Shown here: positions 1-12,899 of the stretch, in pieces
How positions within the stretch are numbered: the first letter of the stretch is position 1
Layout: each line of letters starts with the position of its first letter
DNA from: Nectonema munidae
Taxonomy: Eukaryota; Nematomorpha; Nectonematoida; Nectonematidae
Direction: 5' to 3'
NCBI GenBank assembly: GCA_030549495.1
Contig: JAUIRK010000110.1
Span: forward strand, 558,001-622,000
DNA length: 64,000 bases
Notes under the pieces: generated by a model
Told to the model about the DNA's origin: nothing
Database searches by the model: none
The model's input: only the letters and a program-made list of their open reading frames with translations
Translations under genes and position numbers: made by a program

Positions 1-95
1 ATTGTAAATAAAAAGTTAACTTTATTTTTACAATAAATCTTTATTTGACATATCTTTTTTAAAAATTTTAATTAATAATTTTTTGAAATTTTGTG

Positions 96-211
96 TTGGG
101 GCATTTTTTCCTAATTTTAAATTGGGGCATTTTACTGGGGGCATTTTTTCCTACTTTTTAATTCGGGGCATTTTTTCCTACTTTTTAATTGCGGGCATTT
201 TTCTGCCTACT
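96..211. repeat. Short minisatellite, about 27-28 bp period
   Basis: Four to five imperfect units of a GGGGCATTTTTTCCTAC-type motif followed by TTTTTAATT stand in tandem. The second unit is cut short. No coding potential. The array lies directly beside the dispersed hAT-end repeat that follows. Confidence 0.7.
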
Positions 212-214
212 ATA

Positions 215-454
215 TTCGATATGCAAATTTAATTAAAATATTTTCGCTGGAAGTATAGTATTTAAATTCACCAATTTTGTAAAAAAATATAAAGTAGTCT
301 TATAAATTTTGGACTTTAGGTATGCGGTGAATACACTCTATTTTAAAGGATTGCTTGAATATTTGGTCTCTCGTGGTATTTCCAGACCACTAATTTTGAA
401 AATTGCAAGAAAAAAATTTGGTCCCCCCAATAATTTTGAGGATGTGCGCCCCTG
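215..454 (+). repeat. Dispersed repeat ending in a hAT-like terminus, copy 1
   Basis: This roughly 240-base stretch is repeated in the same orientation at 59403-59635, with about 85-90 percent identity by eye. Both copies end in GAGGATGTGCGCCCCTG, or close to it. The terminal CCCCTG, with its complement CAGGGG, is typical of hAT termini. A similar end is seen at 16490-16504 beside a hAT coding fossil. I could not find the matching left terminus, so this is probably one end of a non-autonomous hAT element. Low copy divergence suggests it is not very old. Confidence 0.6.
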
Positions 455-3400
455 GTATATTCATATAATATGAATATGAACTGAGAAATGAAGAAAAGAG
501 CATCATGCACGATAGATGTTCTACTTCAAGGACCTAAACTACACGTTTGTGCTTTACGTTGCGTTACACTATGCTGAGTTATTTGTTGATTTTGATTGAT
601 AATAATTTGTTTTCAAATGTTTATCTCACATTAGAGTTTATAGTTTGAAGTATTTTTAGCATTATAATAAAAAAAATATCTTTCAATTTTCGATTAAACT
701 CATTTCGACTTCAACCAAAAGAATAACATTCAGAAAGCTAGATTTTTCTATGAAAACATTTCAAAAGTATTTTATCAAAAAAGCCAGTTTTAGAAATTAT
801 TATTCACTCGAGTACAAGTCTAATGCTCTTACGACATGTTCGTAATAAAAAAAAGAAATTCGCGTTCTCAGTGTCAATTTTTTTAGTGTTCTATTTGTTG
901 AATTTTCGCAACGTTAAGCAAAAATGTTTTTATGTTGTGTTTTCGCAAAGCTAGACTTAAAAGAGTTGCTAAGTGAGTTTTCAAGAACTAAACTATCTGG
1001 TAATTAATTAATTTCCCTAACTCAAATCTGAATTTAAATGAAACATTAACTAATTCTTTGAAACCAAGGCATACTGCCATTTAGATCTAATGATGGGACT
1101 GGATTCTGATTTTTCAAATGAAAAATCTTACTTAGCGCATTCAACAGTGTCCAGGTCTATCGGAGACAAGTGCTGCACTTTGAATAGCGTGTTTAAAATT
1201 AAAGTTGAAATGAAAGACTTTCCTTAGCTCTGTTGGTGTGTGTATGGGGGTTGAGCGTACATATATATGTAGCTCTTCAAAATATAATCAATTTATTAAA
1301 AAAATTCTTAAAAAGTTGAAAACCACGCATTTCCCATATTCAAACAAAATTTTATATTTCAGAGTAAAATGTATATGTGTACGGTAGTAGCTTGTTAACG
1401 TGAAGACGTTTTAGATTCAAGTGCTCACCAGCCGTGTCTATTCACGCTTCGCGCCTCGAATGCCCGCACTCCACCTTCACTGCGAAAATGGTTCTTTCTT
1501 GACGAAAGCGCTCCACGCTACCTTTGTCTGGGTACAATGCATACAAGTTCTGAGGAAGTTGTGTTAAGAGGAAAAATATTTAAAAATTTAATCTTGCGAA
1601 TCACTCAAATTAGAGTCATCAGCATACTTCTGTAGGCGTAGATAGCGCGTGAGTGGGGCGGGGATGTGCCACAATTTTGGAAGGCAGGTAAATACTCTTA
1701 AGTACTGCATTCTACATATGCTGCTATTTATTTTTCCAAAGTGTGAGGAAGTCATGTAAGCTATTTCACATCCTTAAAATTACTGGGGGCTATAATTTTT
1801 AAGATTTATTTTAAAAGAATTTGTGTCAGAAATCTAACCGCGAAAGAAGTAAAGTAATATCGAAGGTCTACTCACAAGGGAAACAGGTCTTTTAATGAAA
1901 GATATAAAATAAAAATGATTGGTGGAGCGAAAGGCTTTTTTACCCCCTCCCCTTGAATGATGTGACGTGCACCGCTGTGCTAGTTATGCTATGCTTATGT
2001 TAACGCTAAAAATAACCTATTTTATGGAGTGACACATTTTTGGCTTATATCTTTAATAAGACACCTTGGGATCATATACAGAGTGAATATTTTTATTATG
2101 CCATTAATACTGAAGTGCGCTCTACTGAGTGTTCCAGAATTGGGACAAATTTGAGTAAAGTCGAAATTTAAGAATGATAATAATTGTTATAATATGTGCA
2201 TATTATTACGACATGCAGAACACCTCACCCATTAACTCCTTACGAACATGTAATTGGGAGGGATAAATAAGCACGAAGTAAAACACAAAACCACTATCTA
2301 CTTTTCTTTCACGGAAAGATTTCCTCAGTGGTAACTTCCCTTTCGTGTTTTCTTGATAGAATCGTCGTGATACGCGCAAATGATATAGCATCAGTTTCTT
2401 AATTTTAAAGCACCCTGAACACTATTTGCTTATGACTTATAAAAGAGGGTAGTAAACGTTAACACACACCAAATGCTCGCTTCTCTTCTCCGCACATTCA
2501 GTTCTCGTGTTTTAAGAACAGAGATCGGGATGAAAGGCCTCCAGAGTGCTTAAACTCGCACAATCTCTCTAAGAAGAGCGGTTCGGCTTTGTTTTTCAGA
2601 AACGCGGATTTCAGAACTATTTCTTTAAAGGTTATATTATTAGTTTTTCAGAACGGGGTTAGGATATTTTATTGCACAATCTCCCTCTCCTAGTGGACTG
2701 AGGAAGATCGAAAAGCAACTCTGTGCACTGCTTAGAATTGTTTCATCTACAACTCATCTCACATTTTAATATGCCCACACCATTATTTATATATCGACTT
2801 AGCATTTCTGCAAAAACTAAAACTCTCAATTTTCAAGATCCAACCTTATTTATAAGTATACGCTATCCGAATATGAAATAGATTTCTCGTTCTCAAAAAG
2901 TTTACTTTGCACTTTATTGCATTCGTATAAAGTGAAGCGTTTGGTTGCAGAGCCACTTTGATGGTGTGTCTTTTGTCTAAGTGGAGTTTCCTGTTTTTTG
3001 TTGATCACTTTCGCATTTTATTTTTAAAGGTTTTGTTCCTGTGCTGCAGTCTACCGTCTCCAGTGGTCAAATCACTACTGTTGTCTAGGTCAAGTTACGT
3101 TGGTCCCTTTAGTAAGTTTTCTTATTTGTCGACATCTCGACACATTTTGTGAAGTTTTCTTCTGAAATGTATCTATAAGTCAGATCTAAACATTCCTTTA
3201 GTTTGAAAAGGGCTAGAACAATACCATCAAAATATTTTGGCTTTTGCTTTACAAACTCACTTTTAAAAATGATTTGCAACTGCTCATCAAATGGTGAATA
3301 TCGGGCATTTGGGTTAATGGCATGAGTTCATCGATATCAAAAAATCGCTTTTATGGGCCAGATATGTTCATTTGCCGTGAATATTTCTTATTTACATTCA

Positions 3401-3709
3401 CAAAATTTGACGCCTAGCCTACAGGAAGCAATGCATAAAATAAAAAGAGTATCTCGGTCCACGAACGAATGACCACGTTGCGCATTGTTAAAACCCTTTT
3501 AACCCCTGCCAAAGTCTTATGTTCTTGCTTGAATTTGAAAAATCATGTATTCTTCCTTTAATTCGCGAATTTCGACGAGGTTTTATTTTCAGAATCTCTT
3601 CACCAAAGTTATTGCAATCGGGAGGATTGGGACTTGACGCCCGCTCTTTGGAGTGCATCTTGACATGCCAAATTTGTTGGCAGGCAGCATTAAAGCATTT
3701 TTCATTTAG
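455..3709. other. Gene-poor AT-rich stretch
   Basis: No protein family was recognised here. A GC-richer islet at about 1420-1560 has open frames with several Cys codons, but no splice sites make it convincing. A pyrimidine tract with AG at 3590-3591 could be an acceptor for an upstream exon of the cysteine-rich gene that follows, but no good donor follows it. The rest is AT-rich with no feature I can support. Confidence 0.4.
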
Positions 3710-5223
3710 ATTGCAAGGGCTGTCATCGCAGGGAGGCGACGCGAAATGTGAAGTGCCACTCAGTGGGCGGCATTGGGAAGGGAGGCTGTTCCGCGAACTT
3801 CTTCTGTGACAAGCAATTCAACGAAGCCTACGGCTGCTGCTGTCCGCTGAAGCGTAAGTCACCTTTCACTTTTGCATTTTTTCAATATAAGAAACCGAGT
3901 TGCTAAGGGTTCACGCCTCAAATCTTTCAACACTCACGTATTTCTATCATCCATATATACACACCAATTTTATTTCAGACATTCTTTGAATTCATATTTT
4001 GAATCTTTTTCAATTCAATAATTGTTAAGAGGATCAAAAAGGAATTTTCTCCATCCTATCGCCCATTATTCTTTATTTGATGCAACGGTACCTCTTATGT
4101 CGGTGGATCGCGATAAATGTTAACGTAATCGCAAGCGTATTCGTGTTTTGGATTCAGACAAGCATTTCTTTTAGCTTCACAAAATTGAATCAAATGTTGA
4201 TTGCAGGTATATATACGTATCAAATAAAAGAAATTTTTTACTTTTTTCAATAAGTAGTATCATGTGTGCTGATGACATAACACTATTTTCTATAATACAT
4301 TCTGTACCTGAACTCAATATACAATCCTCGTACCACAATAAACTCCCTCCGAATCTTGATTGAAGTAACTATATATTCTTTTTTCTAAAAGTAACACCGT
4401 TACAACTCCATTTTTGTAAACAGTGAAAGAGTCTCTCATGTTAAGTGTTTGGTAGTATCTATATCTGAAAACTTTTCTTTAGTGTTGTATATTAAAAAGA
4501 TAAATATCGAAATAGCACGATGTTTTACAAGACTAAAAAACGTTTTCTATGGAAAACAAGGCAAATGATGTATTATTCTTTTACATATCTACACATTAAA
4601 TATGCTAACTTCCAGTTATCAAGATTAATCTACAGGTTTTACGATTTCATATTCTCAAAAAATAATGATCTATTGAAAAAAATAACACAGTACACATCCA
4701 TTGCACTCGTCAACAGAACAAGACACACCTACCTGGAATTCACAGCAAAACAAATTTAATCATGTTATCTCACGTGCACTTTATTTATTTTTGGACAGAC
4801 TTGGTAAGGCCACGTCATTTCAAGAAGTTCGTATATGCGAGCACGCCAAAGCCACAGCTACGAGTGCTGCCGAAGTTCTCTCCGAGTGTACAGATCTGGA
4901 TCAGGGAGCGACGCTTCTCGCCCTTCGTATTGCCCTGCTTCACCAACCACTCCATCTTCAGCAAAGCGAACGACTACTGTGACAGCCTCTTCAAGCCCAG
5001 AGAGGGCTTCTCCACCGAGATCAAGTTGGTGGCGCTTGGCTCGTGTCTACGCAACGACGAAGTCGTCAAGCCTTACCTCCTCTCTTGCTCCTCGCTGTGC
5101 ACCTGGCTCTTCTACAACGCCAGACTGCGGCTCTGGACAGACTGCCCTTTCAGGCAGGAGATTCGCTATATCAGTTCTGTCGATTTCAACAGCGTCTCAC
5201 TCGCCACCTCTTTTCTTCAATAA
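3710..5223 (+). CDS. Unrecognised cysteine-rich protein, two 3' exons
   Basis: I do not recognise the family. Two exons are supported: 3710-3853 and 4799-5223, joined over a 945-base intron. The first follows TTTTTCATTTAG and ends at AAGC|GTAAGT. The second follows a TTTATTTTTGGACAG acceptor. One base carries over and forms a His codon (C+AC), keeping the frame open to the TAA at 5221-5223. The first exon is packed with Cys: a CxxC near its start, then GGCSANFFC and YGCCCPLK. The second exon has at least six more Cys and a basic, proline-rich start. That spacing suggests a disulfide-rich extracellular protein, but the start codon and signal peptide lie upstream and were not found. Third codon positions in exon two are strongly G/C, unlike the AT-rich surroundings and unlike the other two frames, which supports real coding. 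The stop codon overlaps an AATAAA. An alternative is a decayed gene tail, but nothing breaks these exons. Confidence 0.6.
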
Positions 5224-5224
5224 A
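5219..5224 (+). promoter_or_regulatory. Possible polyadenylation signal overlapping the stop codon
   Basis: AATAAA includes the TAA stop codon of the cysteine-rich gene. If used, the 3' UTR would be only some 15-30 bases. Other AATAAA-like words occur downstream, so usage is uncertain. Confidence 0.3.
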
Positions 5225-6099
5225 TCTCTTCCTCTTTCTAGAATCTATTATTATAGTGCATATATTTTTATTGTGCACGTCGAAACTTGCAGTAGCCAAC
5301 GTGCAGTCAAACCGCCAAGCAACGATGCTTTCAGTATAAAATTCACTAAAAGCGCTTTATCACATTGATAAAGATTTGCATCATTTTTACTCATATCTTT
5401 TGAAGTTAAAATAACATTTTTGTTTTATTGCAATTTTACGTGAAATAGCAACTAGAGGGATTGTCTTCCAAATAGTTGGTGGGTAGAACCAGTTCTATTT
5501 TTGTGTCAAGGTGAGTAATATTTGTTAGTCTTCTTTGGTACACTTGGTTCAAGGTCAGTAATATTTGTTAAGTAGCCAGATCTTTTAGGGGCAGGTAAAT
5601 AAATAGTAGTACTGAATCCGATGCAAAAACTTTCAATCTGCATGTCATCCAACAATAAAAAATGGGCGTTTCATTGCAGCAAGACTTATGTATATCTTTT
5701 ATTACTTTCCTATAAATTCTTTCAATTTAGTTAAATAAAAGCCAATGTAAAGAAACTCGAGATGCATGAAGACATATGACAATCGTCAGTTATTTAGTTC
5801 GTTTGTAAGCGACCTGTTAGAAAAAATACGGCATTTTAACTAAAAAATTGACCTAAAAATTAGAAAAACATTTAAAATTAAAATTTTACATAAAAAAATC
5901 ATCTTTAATTTTTATGGAAAAAAATAATATCTTTTTATTGAAAAATGAATTGATAAAAAATATATTCAATTTTTAATGTAAATTGTAGAATAGTTTATGA
6001 GAAACAAAGTAAAGTTTAATATTTTTGCCAAACGCTTTTTTGTGATAATAATGCATAATTTCAGACTTTAGAGACTCTGTATCATTAAACACAATTCGG
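5225..6099. other. No recognised feature
   Basis: AT-rich sequence downstream of the cysteine-rich gene. A short direct repeat of a GGTNAGTAATATTTGTTA motif occurs at about 5510-5570. No gene seen. Confidence 0.4.
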
Positions 6100-7775
6100 T
6101 CTTGAATAATTTTTCTCAACCCTACAACGACCAAATTTTTTTTATACCTTTAACAACCAAAAAGGGTCAACTGGTCTTGTTTTATTCTTCAATAAACTTT
6201 ATATTATCTATATAAAAAATATAGTGGACTTAAAATTTTTAAAACATTTCGAACAAAGCAAGTACCGCACACGAAGTTTGCACACTTTCTTTCTGTTTTA
6301 TCGTTTCTACAAAGGAAGCATGGTTTTCTTTGTTCTGAATAATTGATGTAGTTTATATAGCTAAAGTAGTGTCTAGCAAGCTGATATAGTTTGTTTCCGG
6401 ATCAGGCAGAGAAAACAAGATTTGAATTTTTTATTTCTACACTCGAGTGAAAGATTCTCGCCCAGATTTAACAAAAATTCTCTCCTTGAGTAGTTTATGA
6501 TCCCGATTTCTTTACATAAAAAAAGGAGTTCAGACCGCACATATCGAAAATATTGGAAAATACTGCCATTTTCCTTGTTGAAGGTTTGTTGCATAATACT
6601 TAATCATTCGGTTACTTGTATCAACTCCTCCTTTGCTTAAGTTGTGGTCTAAAACGTCTGATTATCTCTTGGGATTGTTTTCTTTTCTCAAAGAGAAATC
6701 ATTATGTAAAGAGGATAAGAGAAAAACAACTTTATAAGCAGGTAGAAAGCATGCTCACTATAAATTGTTGCTGACTCAAATAAATTCGAAGATTTTATTT
6801 TTTGGACAAATTTTTCAGGTATTTCCCTTTTGTGATTTTATTGTACCAAGAAGCGAAATTTTGAACTTTTCCAGCTCTAAAGGAAGCGGCAAATTTGTTA
6901 CCAAATTATTTGTTGTTATATTCAATGCCATATTCAGAAAAGGTTTAACAAGTTTCATGGCGGCAAACTCTCCTAAAGATTTAGATCTATTCTCTTCTTT
7001 ACCCGTGTATGGTATTGCATTTATCACATAACCACTTTAAGAATCTGGTAAGAGCCAAAATGTAATCCCAAACTTTATAGGTTTTGCTGCCATCTTCTCA
7101 TAATTCTCTGATCAAACAGAACGTGACAATTTTTCTAGTTCTTTCTCTGGTATTTTTGTCATCAAATCTTAGATATTTCAATATTGTACCAAATTTATTA
7201 GGGTTCATTGTTTTGCTAAGAAGTTCTCGTCCATAATTTTCACAACAAAGTTTCTGAGTGGTTCACCTTTGGCTTTCAACACACCCCCAGAGAAGCACAG
7301 ACCAATGAATGCATTAGGTTTATCAAAACTTAGATCAACAGCTGTATCTTCTTTCCGCCTGGCTTCCAAAACAGTATACTTAATTATCTTCTCAATTATA
7401 ACATCACTTAGTAGCTCTGAAGACATGCATCACATCATCAACTCTGGTATGTAAAAACTTTGAAAGACCTCCTTTTTTCTCAGTAAGTTGAATTCTTGAT
7501 TTATTTAGAGAAAGCTTTCTTCTTCCATAGTGGTTTATCTTTTGAAATAAATTCTTTTTGTTTTTCAAAATTCAATAAATCTTTCTTACCACTTGCTTTA
7601 GAAGTGTCAGCCATTAGAAAAAAGGAAGTATTGGAGTGGAGGAAAAATGTAAAATATTAATGGAAAAAATAAATACTCATTTTTGATTAAATTAATAACA
7701 AGTAATAAATAAAAATAAAAATAATTTTATAAAATGATGATCAGTCAATTGACTCACTTTGGTCTTTTAGATATG
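6100..7775 (-). mobile_element. piggyBac-family transposon, decayed
   Basis: On the minus strand, from about 7614 down to 6250, pieces of a piggyBac transposase (DDE_Tnp_1_7 family) can be read in several frames. They include a stretch around 7030-6810 with AIPYTGKEENRSKSLGEF, then NITTNNLVTNLPL and LVGTIK-like text, which match the second half of the catalytic domain. At about 6590-6260 comes SRREFLLNLGENL followed by a Cys-rich tail (CxxC spacing) like the C-terminal zinc-binding region of the family. Several stops and frame changes separate the pieces, so it is dead. Flanks at about 6150-6185 and 7750-7780 carry related words in inverted orientation (GGGTCAACTGGTC-like and CAGTCAATTGACT), which may be remnants of the termini. 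No clean TTAA pair was found. Confidence 0.75.
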
Positions 7776-10179
7776 AAAGTTGAATATATTGGAAGTAAAA
7801 ATATTTTTGGACAAATTTAAAATATTATCTTTGAAAATTTGGAAGAATTCATAAAGTTTCGAAAAAATTATAGAAGTAATTACATTAATACAAAAGCAAA
7901 ACTTCTTGAAACATTGAGAAATTAAAATCTTTTAAGGCTCAGATTTCGAAAACGAATTGTTGCTATCTCATGAGTTTTTCGTATATTCAAAACGAGATTG
8001 TTTTATTTTATGCGACAGCGATGCTCTTTTGAGCTTGGAAGAAATTTAAAGAAGTGACAAAAACAAAACAAAAATGCCGTATAAATAATTAAGGAAGATG
8101 AAACTTGAACAAAAAATTGACTTTATAAAATTTTAAAATTAAAAAATAAAGGCATTCACAATTTAAACGTGTTGGTGAACGAATCTCAAAAACGCTAATT
8201 CCAAAAATATTAAATTTGTGCTCGTTATTAGATATCAGAAAGAAATGATTCAAAATTTATTTCAAATGGCCGAGTGTCGCAGTGACGAAAGGTCACAACA
8301 CAAAACTTCTCATACCTGGGGAGAGTTTAGAGAGGACATGATGCTCACGCTAACACTGATCAAGAGTAGCTTGAACTTGAGAGGATTATTTACTATAAAA
8401 ATACTGAATCTAAATCAAGGTTGTGTAAAACAAATGTACTATGAAGAAGGAAGAGAAATGAATAAACTAAATCGTAAGATTGGCAGCCCTCAACTTTCGA
8501 AAAAATGATAGTTTTTATAAGAAAAAGAAATACTTATCTTTTGATTGACAGATCATCATGATCCGTTTTTCTCATCTTGTGGAGCCCTAGAGCAAAATAT
8601 TTTAGTAGTGATGATAATTAGACTGCTCTAGCGAATGGCAGATATTTGAGAGATTATTACTGCCATTTAGAAATATTATACACCAACGCCGCCATGTACA
8701 TTGTTTTAATAAAACGCACGCAATATGTTTCGGTGAAAAAGAAGGCTCATGTTGATAATGCCACGTGTGCGAGTGATGGTGTGGACCAAGCCTTACTTGT
8801 GTGCGAGAGCATCGTCCGTGCAATAGCATTGAGTAAAGTAATAAGTCCATCTTAGCACCTGATGGCCCGAATATAAGACGGATGCTTCGGTAGCAATATG
8901 CGGCCTGTTTTTGTACTTCTCGCTCCATCTAAGCATTTTTAAATTTTATTTAACTTTTTTCGTAGAGTTTTCAAAACTTCGGCTGAAAGTTTGTGATTTG
9001 TGAGTTGTTTAAAAATCATGCAAAATACCTTCGGCTAATAAAAAATGGTTTTTACCGAAGTACATTGAATGGACTTATCTATTATCATGCTTTTACAGCT
9101 TTCATAGAACCGAATTATATTGTAGCTGTCTAAACTTTAGCTAGACTTCAATCCGCCATTTAGCTCATAATTATTGACCACGCCCGGTGAAATGGAAAAA
9201 ATTGGCATGCCGAGTAATCAGAATTCTCCAGCTAATATATGTTAATTCTTTTTTAGTCTTAACATGATAAAACTTGTTTTAAAATATTGTAAGGGTTAGC
9301 CGTATTTTTTCATTTTCAAACTCTCGTGCCATCAGTAAAATATATTTTCTTGAAGTAAAACAGACGATCCTGAACAAACCTTTGATCTAGAAGAAAAGAG
9401 TAACCAACCTTTTGCCAATTCTGTTAATCAAAATTTTTGATTCATCATTTAAAAGTCAAGTGATCTATGTAATGGCATATTTGCAAGAAAAAACCACATT
9501 GCTGCAGAAATTTTTTGTATTAAAGCAAAAATTTTGCATTTATTTCATCTTGTTAGAAACATGCATTTGCTTTATAAGACAGCTTGTCTACTTTCTATTT
9601 AAAGGCGCTTTAATCATTTTTGATTACTCTGTTCGAATAATTTAAAGACCAAATTGCCCTTTCACGGAGGAGCGACCCTGTGTCTAAGCTAAGACAATAA
9701 ACAGGACGCAGACTCGGTATATAACAATCTTTGTTCTGCAACATACCAAGGGTATTGTTCTTTGTGATTGATGGCCTTTCGAAATTGAACTGGACTTTTC
9801 ATTGTTCTACATCTATTCAACGATGCATTCTTTTTGAAGGCCCGTTGGCCTTGTATGATGACGTGCTCAATTTGTCTACACACACACTCTATATCTGCTT
9901 TTGATGGTACATATATAGTTACCAAAGCGTTGTATTTTTAATTAAAAATTAGCAAGCGATTTCTCCATACATTGCATGAGTTAGTTCACCATTTAAAATT
10001 TCAACTTTTCACGGTTAAAGTAAAAATAGAAATTGTACGGAATTTTTATTATATGGAAATTTTGGGGGCCAAGTTCTTTTTCACCCATCAACCATTGAAA
10101 CGATCTATTATGTTGCCATTATTTAGTAAGCTTTTCAAAGCACACGTTCTTACTTTACTGAATAGCGGTAACAGAATCA
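7776..10179. other. Gene-poor stretch
   Basis: Mostly AT-rich. A less AT-rich patch at about 8590-8930 has overlapping open frames on both strands, but none resembles a known family. The frame at 8218-8508 is likewise unrecognised and starts with a non-ATG codon. I see no splice structure or repeat termini that would explain it. Confidence 0.35.
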
Positions 10180-10745
10180 TCATCATCCATTTTACCTTCG
10201 AGGCCTGGTTATTGTTCCCAAAGATTCGGGGTCAACCAGTTTCCTGCAACAACTACGCCATTTAATTCTTTCTTTAGCATCACTTCGCACAAGCTTTCTT
10301 TTTTCCATATCGTGGTGAATCACTTCATTCCATGCTTTCTTTAGTCTTCCTCTCTTCATCAATCAATTCATCTTTTATCTTCTTTACAACGTTCCCTTCG
10401 GACATCCTTTCGACATGACCAAACCAACGTAATCTATTCTCTTCTAAATGCACTTCTATATCCTCAATTCCAATTTTCTTTCTCAACACATCGTTGGCAA
10501 TCCTATCTTTTCGCACATCATCCTAATCATTCTCATCTCAGTTGTTTGTAGCCTTCTGGTGTCAGCCTTCTTCATCACCCAGCATTCAGAACCGTAACAA
10601 ATCGTACTTCTAACGCAAACTTTATACAGTCTTGCTTTTAGTTCGTCAGATAAAAAATTTCCCCACAGTAAGCCGGATAATTCCTTGAACTTTTTCGAAC
10701 CTAGACGTATTCGTGCTCTTACGCTAGTAGAAACATCACTAAATA
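10180..10745 (-). mobile_element. LINE fragment, C-terminal part of the reverse transcriptase ORF
   Basis: Minus-strand translation gives a typical ORF2 tail of endonuclease-bearing LINEs: RLYKVCVRSTICYGSECW, then RRLQTTEMRMIRMM, then LRWFGHVERMSEGNVVKK, and finally a PESLGTI-like end. The known family counterpart is the region after the polymerase domain. At least one frame change is present near 10500, and the upstream catalytic domains are missing, so this is a 5'-truncated dead copy. The endonuclease fragment at 17680-18110 may belong to the same family. Confidence 0.8.
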
Positions 10746-11495
10746 GTACAAATTAAATAGCTAAATAGCGGTAACAGAATAAATTATTTGAATGCTCGAA
10801 AAAGAGAATGTAATAGAGAATTTCGTGAAATTTATATTTTTAGTTTATTTATGAAACCGTAATCTCTAAAATGGATCCTTTTCCACTTATTATTCCTTAT
10901 TTTCTGTATTAAAAACTCATTTGAGGTATCATTCATACAAATCTTGCCACTTTGTAAATTTGTTTTTTTTACACTTTTCTCTACTTAATGTCTTTATTGC
11001 CTTTTGTATTTCACGTCTAAAACTACTTTTCTTTAAAAAATCTTTTAAATATGAACTATTTGGTTATGTAAGCGATTACTTAACTACACAGTTGACTGTT
11101 TAGTTAATTTTGTTGCTGTGCAAAGATCGGGTTTTAAAAATGGTTGTAAGAGATCAACAAATAGTTTATTTAAAAATTTCCAATCTATTTTGCTAGAATA
11201 ACAAAATTGTCAACAGTTTATAAAATATAATCTAGGTAGATATTGTGATTTGGAATGTACACGCTACGCAAATACAATCGATAAAAACAATAAAAAGAAG
11301 ATAGATTAGAATGAGTACATAGTCTTGAAAGGATGATTGAAGTTGGCATAGCGGAATCAACATCTCACACCCTTGAAGTGCAACTGAAAAGAGAATAAAT
11401 AAAATGACTCCTAGAAGGTACGAAGAATGCCATGATAACGACGCCTTGCAAACGTCCCCAAGGGATTCCTAATTTGCATCAGAAAGACTTAGAAG
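10746..11495. other. No recognised feature
   Basis: AT-rich sequence with short, non-conserved open frames. Nothing supportable. Confidence 0.4.
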
Positions 11496-11540
11496 CAGTG
11501 GCGCACATCTAGGCGGCGAACGGCCCAAATATTTTAGTGG
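11496..11540 (+). repeat. Single hAT-like terminus
   Basis: CAGTGGCGCACATCTAGGCG resembles the CAGTGGCG termini of the short hAT elements at 37983 and 57699. No matching inverted end (CGCCACTG) was found downstream within 500 bases, so this is at best a solo or truncated copy. Confidence 0.35.
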
Positions 11541-12899
11541 CTAAAGTTTTAGTCCTCTCTTACTCAATTTCATCCTATCATTTACACTTAGTGCATTTAA
11601 CCAAGCATTTTTACCAAGCATCATGGACCTGATTAATTGGTCTACGTCTGTCACTCAATCAAACAAAAATCTGATTGAATATTTTAAATTATATATATCT
11701 CTGCAAAAATCTTTGAATTATATTTTTGACATTTATAAGATTGAATTTCACAAGTTTCAAATGGGAACCTGGCTATCATAGAGGAAATCTATACTTTTTC
11801 CGAATAATTTTGAATAATTACTACTTTACTGGAGTTTTTACTAGGAAAACGGAATCATACAAGAAAATAAGAACTTTTCACCAAAAATAGCAAAAATTCA
11901 TTATCAGAAAAGGTTTTCTGCTTTATAATTGAACTCGAATGCTTATGTTCCTGAGTATGTATTTTTTTATCTTAACAACACTGTTTTACAAAGCCGAGGT
12001 TCATCTCTATGAAAAGCGGGATGGTTATGAAGAAAGGAAGGAAACGATAAAGAACTTGCCTTTAAAAAACAACCGCTATCAGGTCAATAGAAATAAAAGA
12101 AATAGCGATAATCAGGGATAAAACGAAGAATTGTACATGCAATATCACAGTATAGTTGATACAGTTTGCAAGAAAGCACAATCCAAGATTAACGCATTGC
12201 TTCTGCCCTCTCTGCAAAACACATGTATTCAACTCCACACACAAGTCTAGGGTGGCCCTTAAAAATATGGAAAAATTTAAAACTTTATTTTGGTGTTTCT
12301 CACCCCTTAAATCTTTTATGCGAATCAAAAAAATATAGGACAAAATTTTGAGATGTTTGAACAAATTTTAGTGGTAGCTCAAGGAGACTAATCTTTTAAA
12401 TATATAATGGGGAGTGAGTAAGGTTGGATAGAATCTGTATTCAATATCTTAAGGTTTCGGGTTCGAATCCAGTCTCAAGACACTTACTCATAGTTCGATA
12501 CAAGCGGTGCATTTTTGCCTACTCGATGAAAACAACAGGGTACCATAAAGTGGAATATTCTTTTATTTATTGACATATATTAATTTGTAATTGTTGATTT
12601 ATTTGAATTGGCATATTTGGTTCTATGCCGTTCAACAATTCGCAGAAGATAGATACTATTGCATTTGTTCTTCATCTTTAGTCAGTGAAGAATCATACTC
12701 TTCAATAAGAGCTATACTTCTTTCAGCACAATCGTTAACACACTTTAAATCTTAGATTTAATCCATAACTTTCATTGTTTTCTCACGTTTGGTGGAAATG
12801 TTAAGAAATCAGTTGAAATATTAAGAACATTAAAAATGTAAAAGATTTTCTCGAAGCAAAATTTTCAAGAGAATAATTACGTCTACATTCTAGCGAAAA
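11541..12899. other. Gene-poor stretch with a tRNA-like B box
   Basis: AT-rich. At 12459-12471 the words GGGTTCGAATCC form a good RNA polymerase III B box. It is flanked by a 7-base complementary pair, GAGTAAG and CTTACTC, but the spacing is wrong for a tRNA. A SINE head is possible. No protein-coding feature recognised. Confidence 0.35.

Noticed and set aside
1420-1560. GC-richer islet as an upstream exon of the cysteine-rich gene
   Set aside because: Two frames are open for a while, but no splice donor and acceptor give a join in phase with 3710.
4835-5368. Alternative Ser/Thr-rich frame across the second exon of the cysteine-rich gene
   Set aside because: It does not fit the splice phase from the first exon and shows no third-position G/C bias. 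The frame with the better codon pattern ends at 5223.
12411-12500. Possible tRNA gene with a GGTTCGAATCC B box and complementary GAGTAAG/CTTACTC ends
   Set aside because: The T stem pairs poorly and nine extra bases lie between it and the supposed acceptor strand. There is no good A box. At most it is a SINE head.
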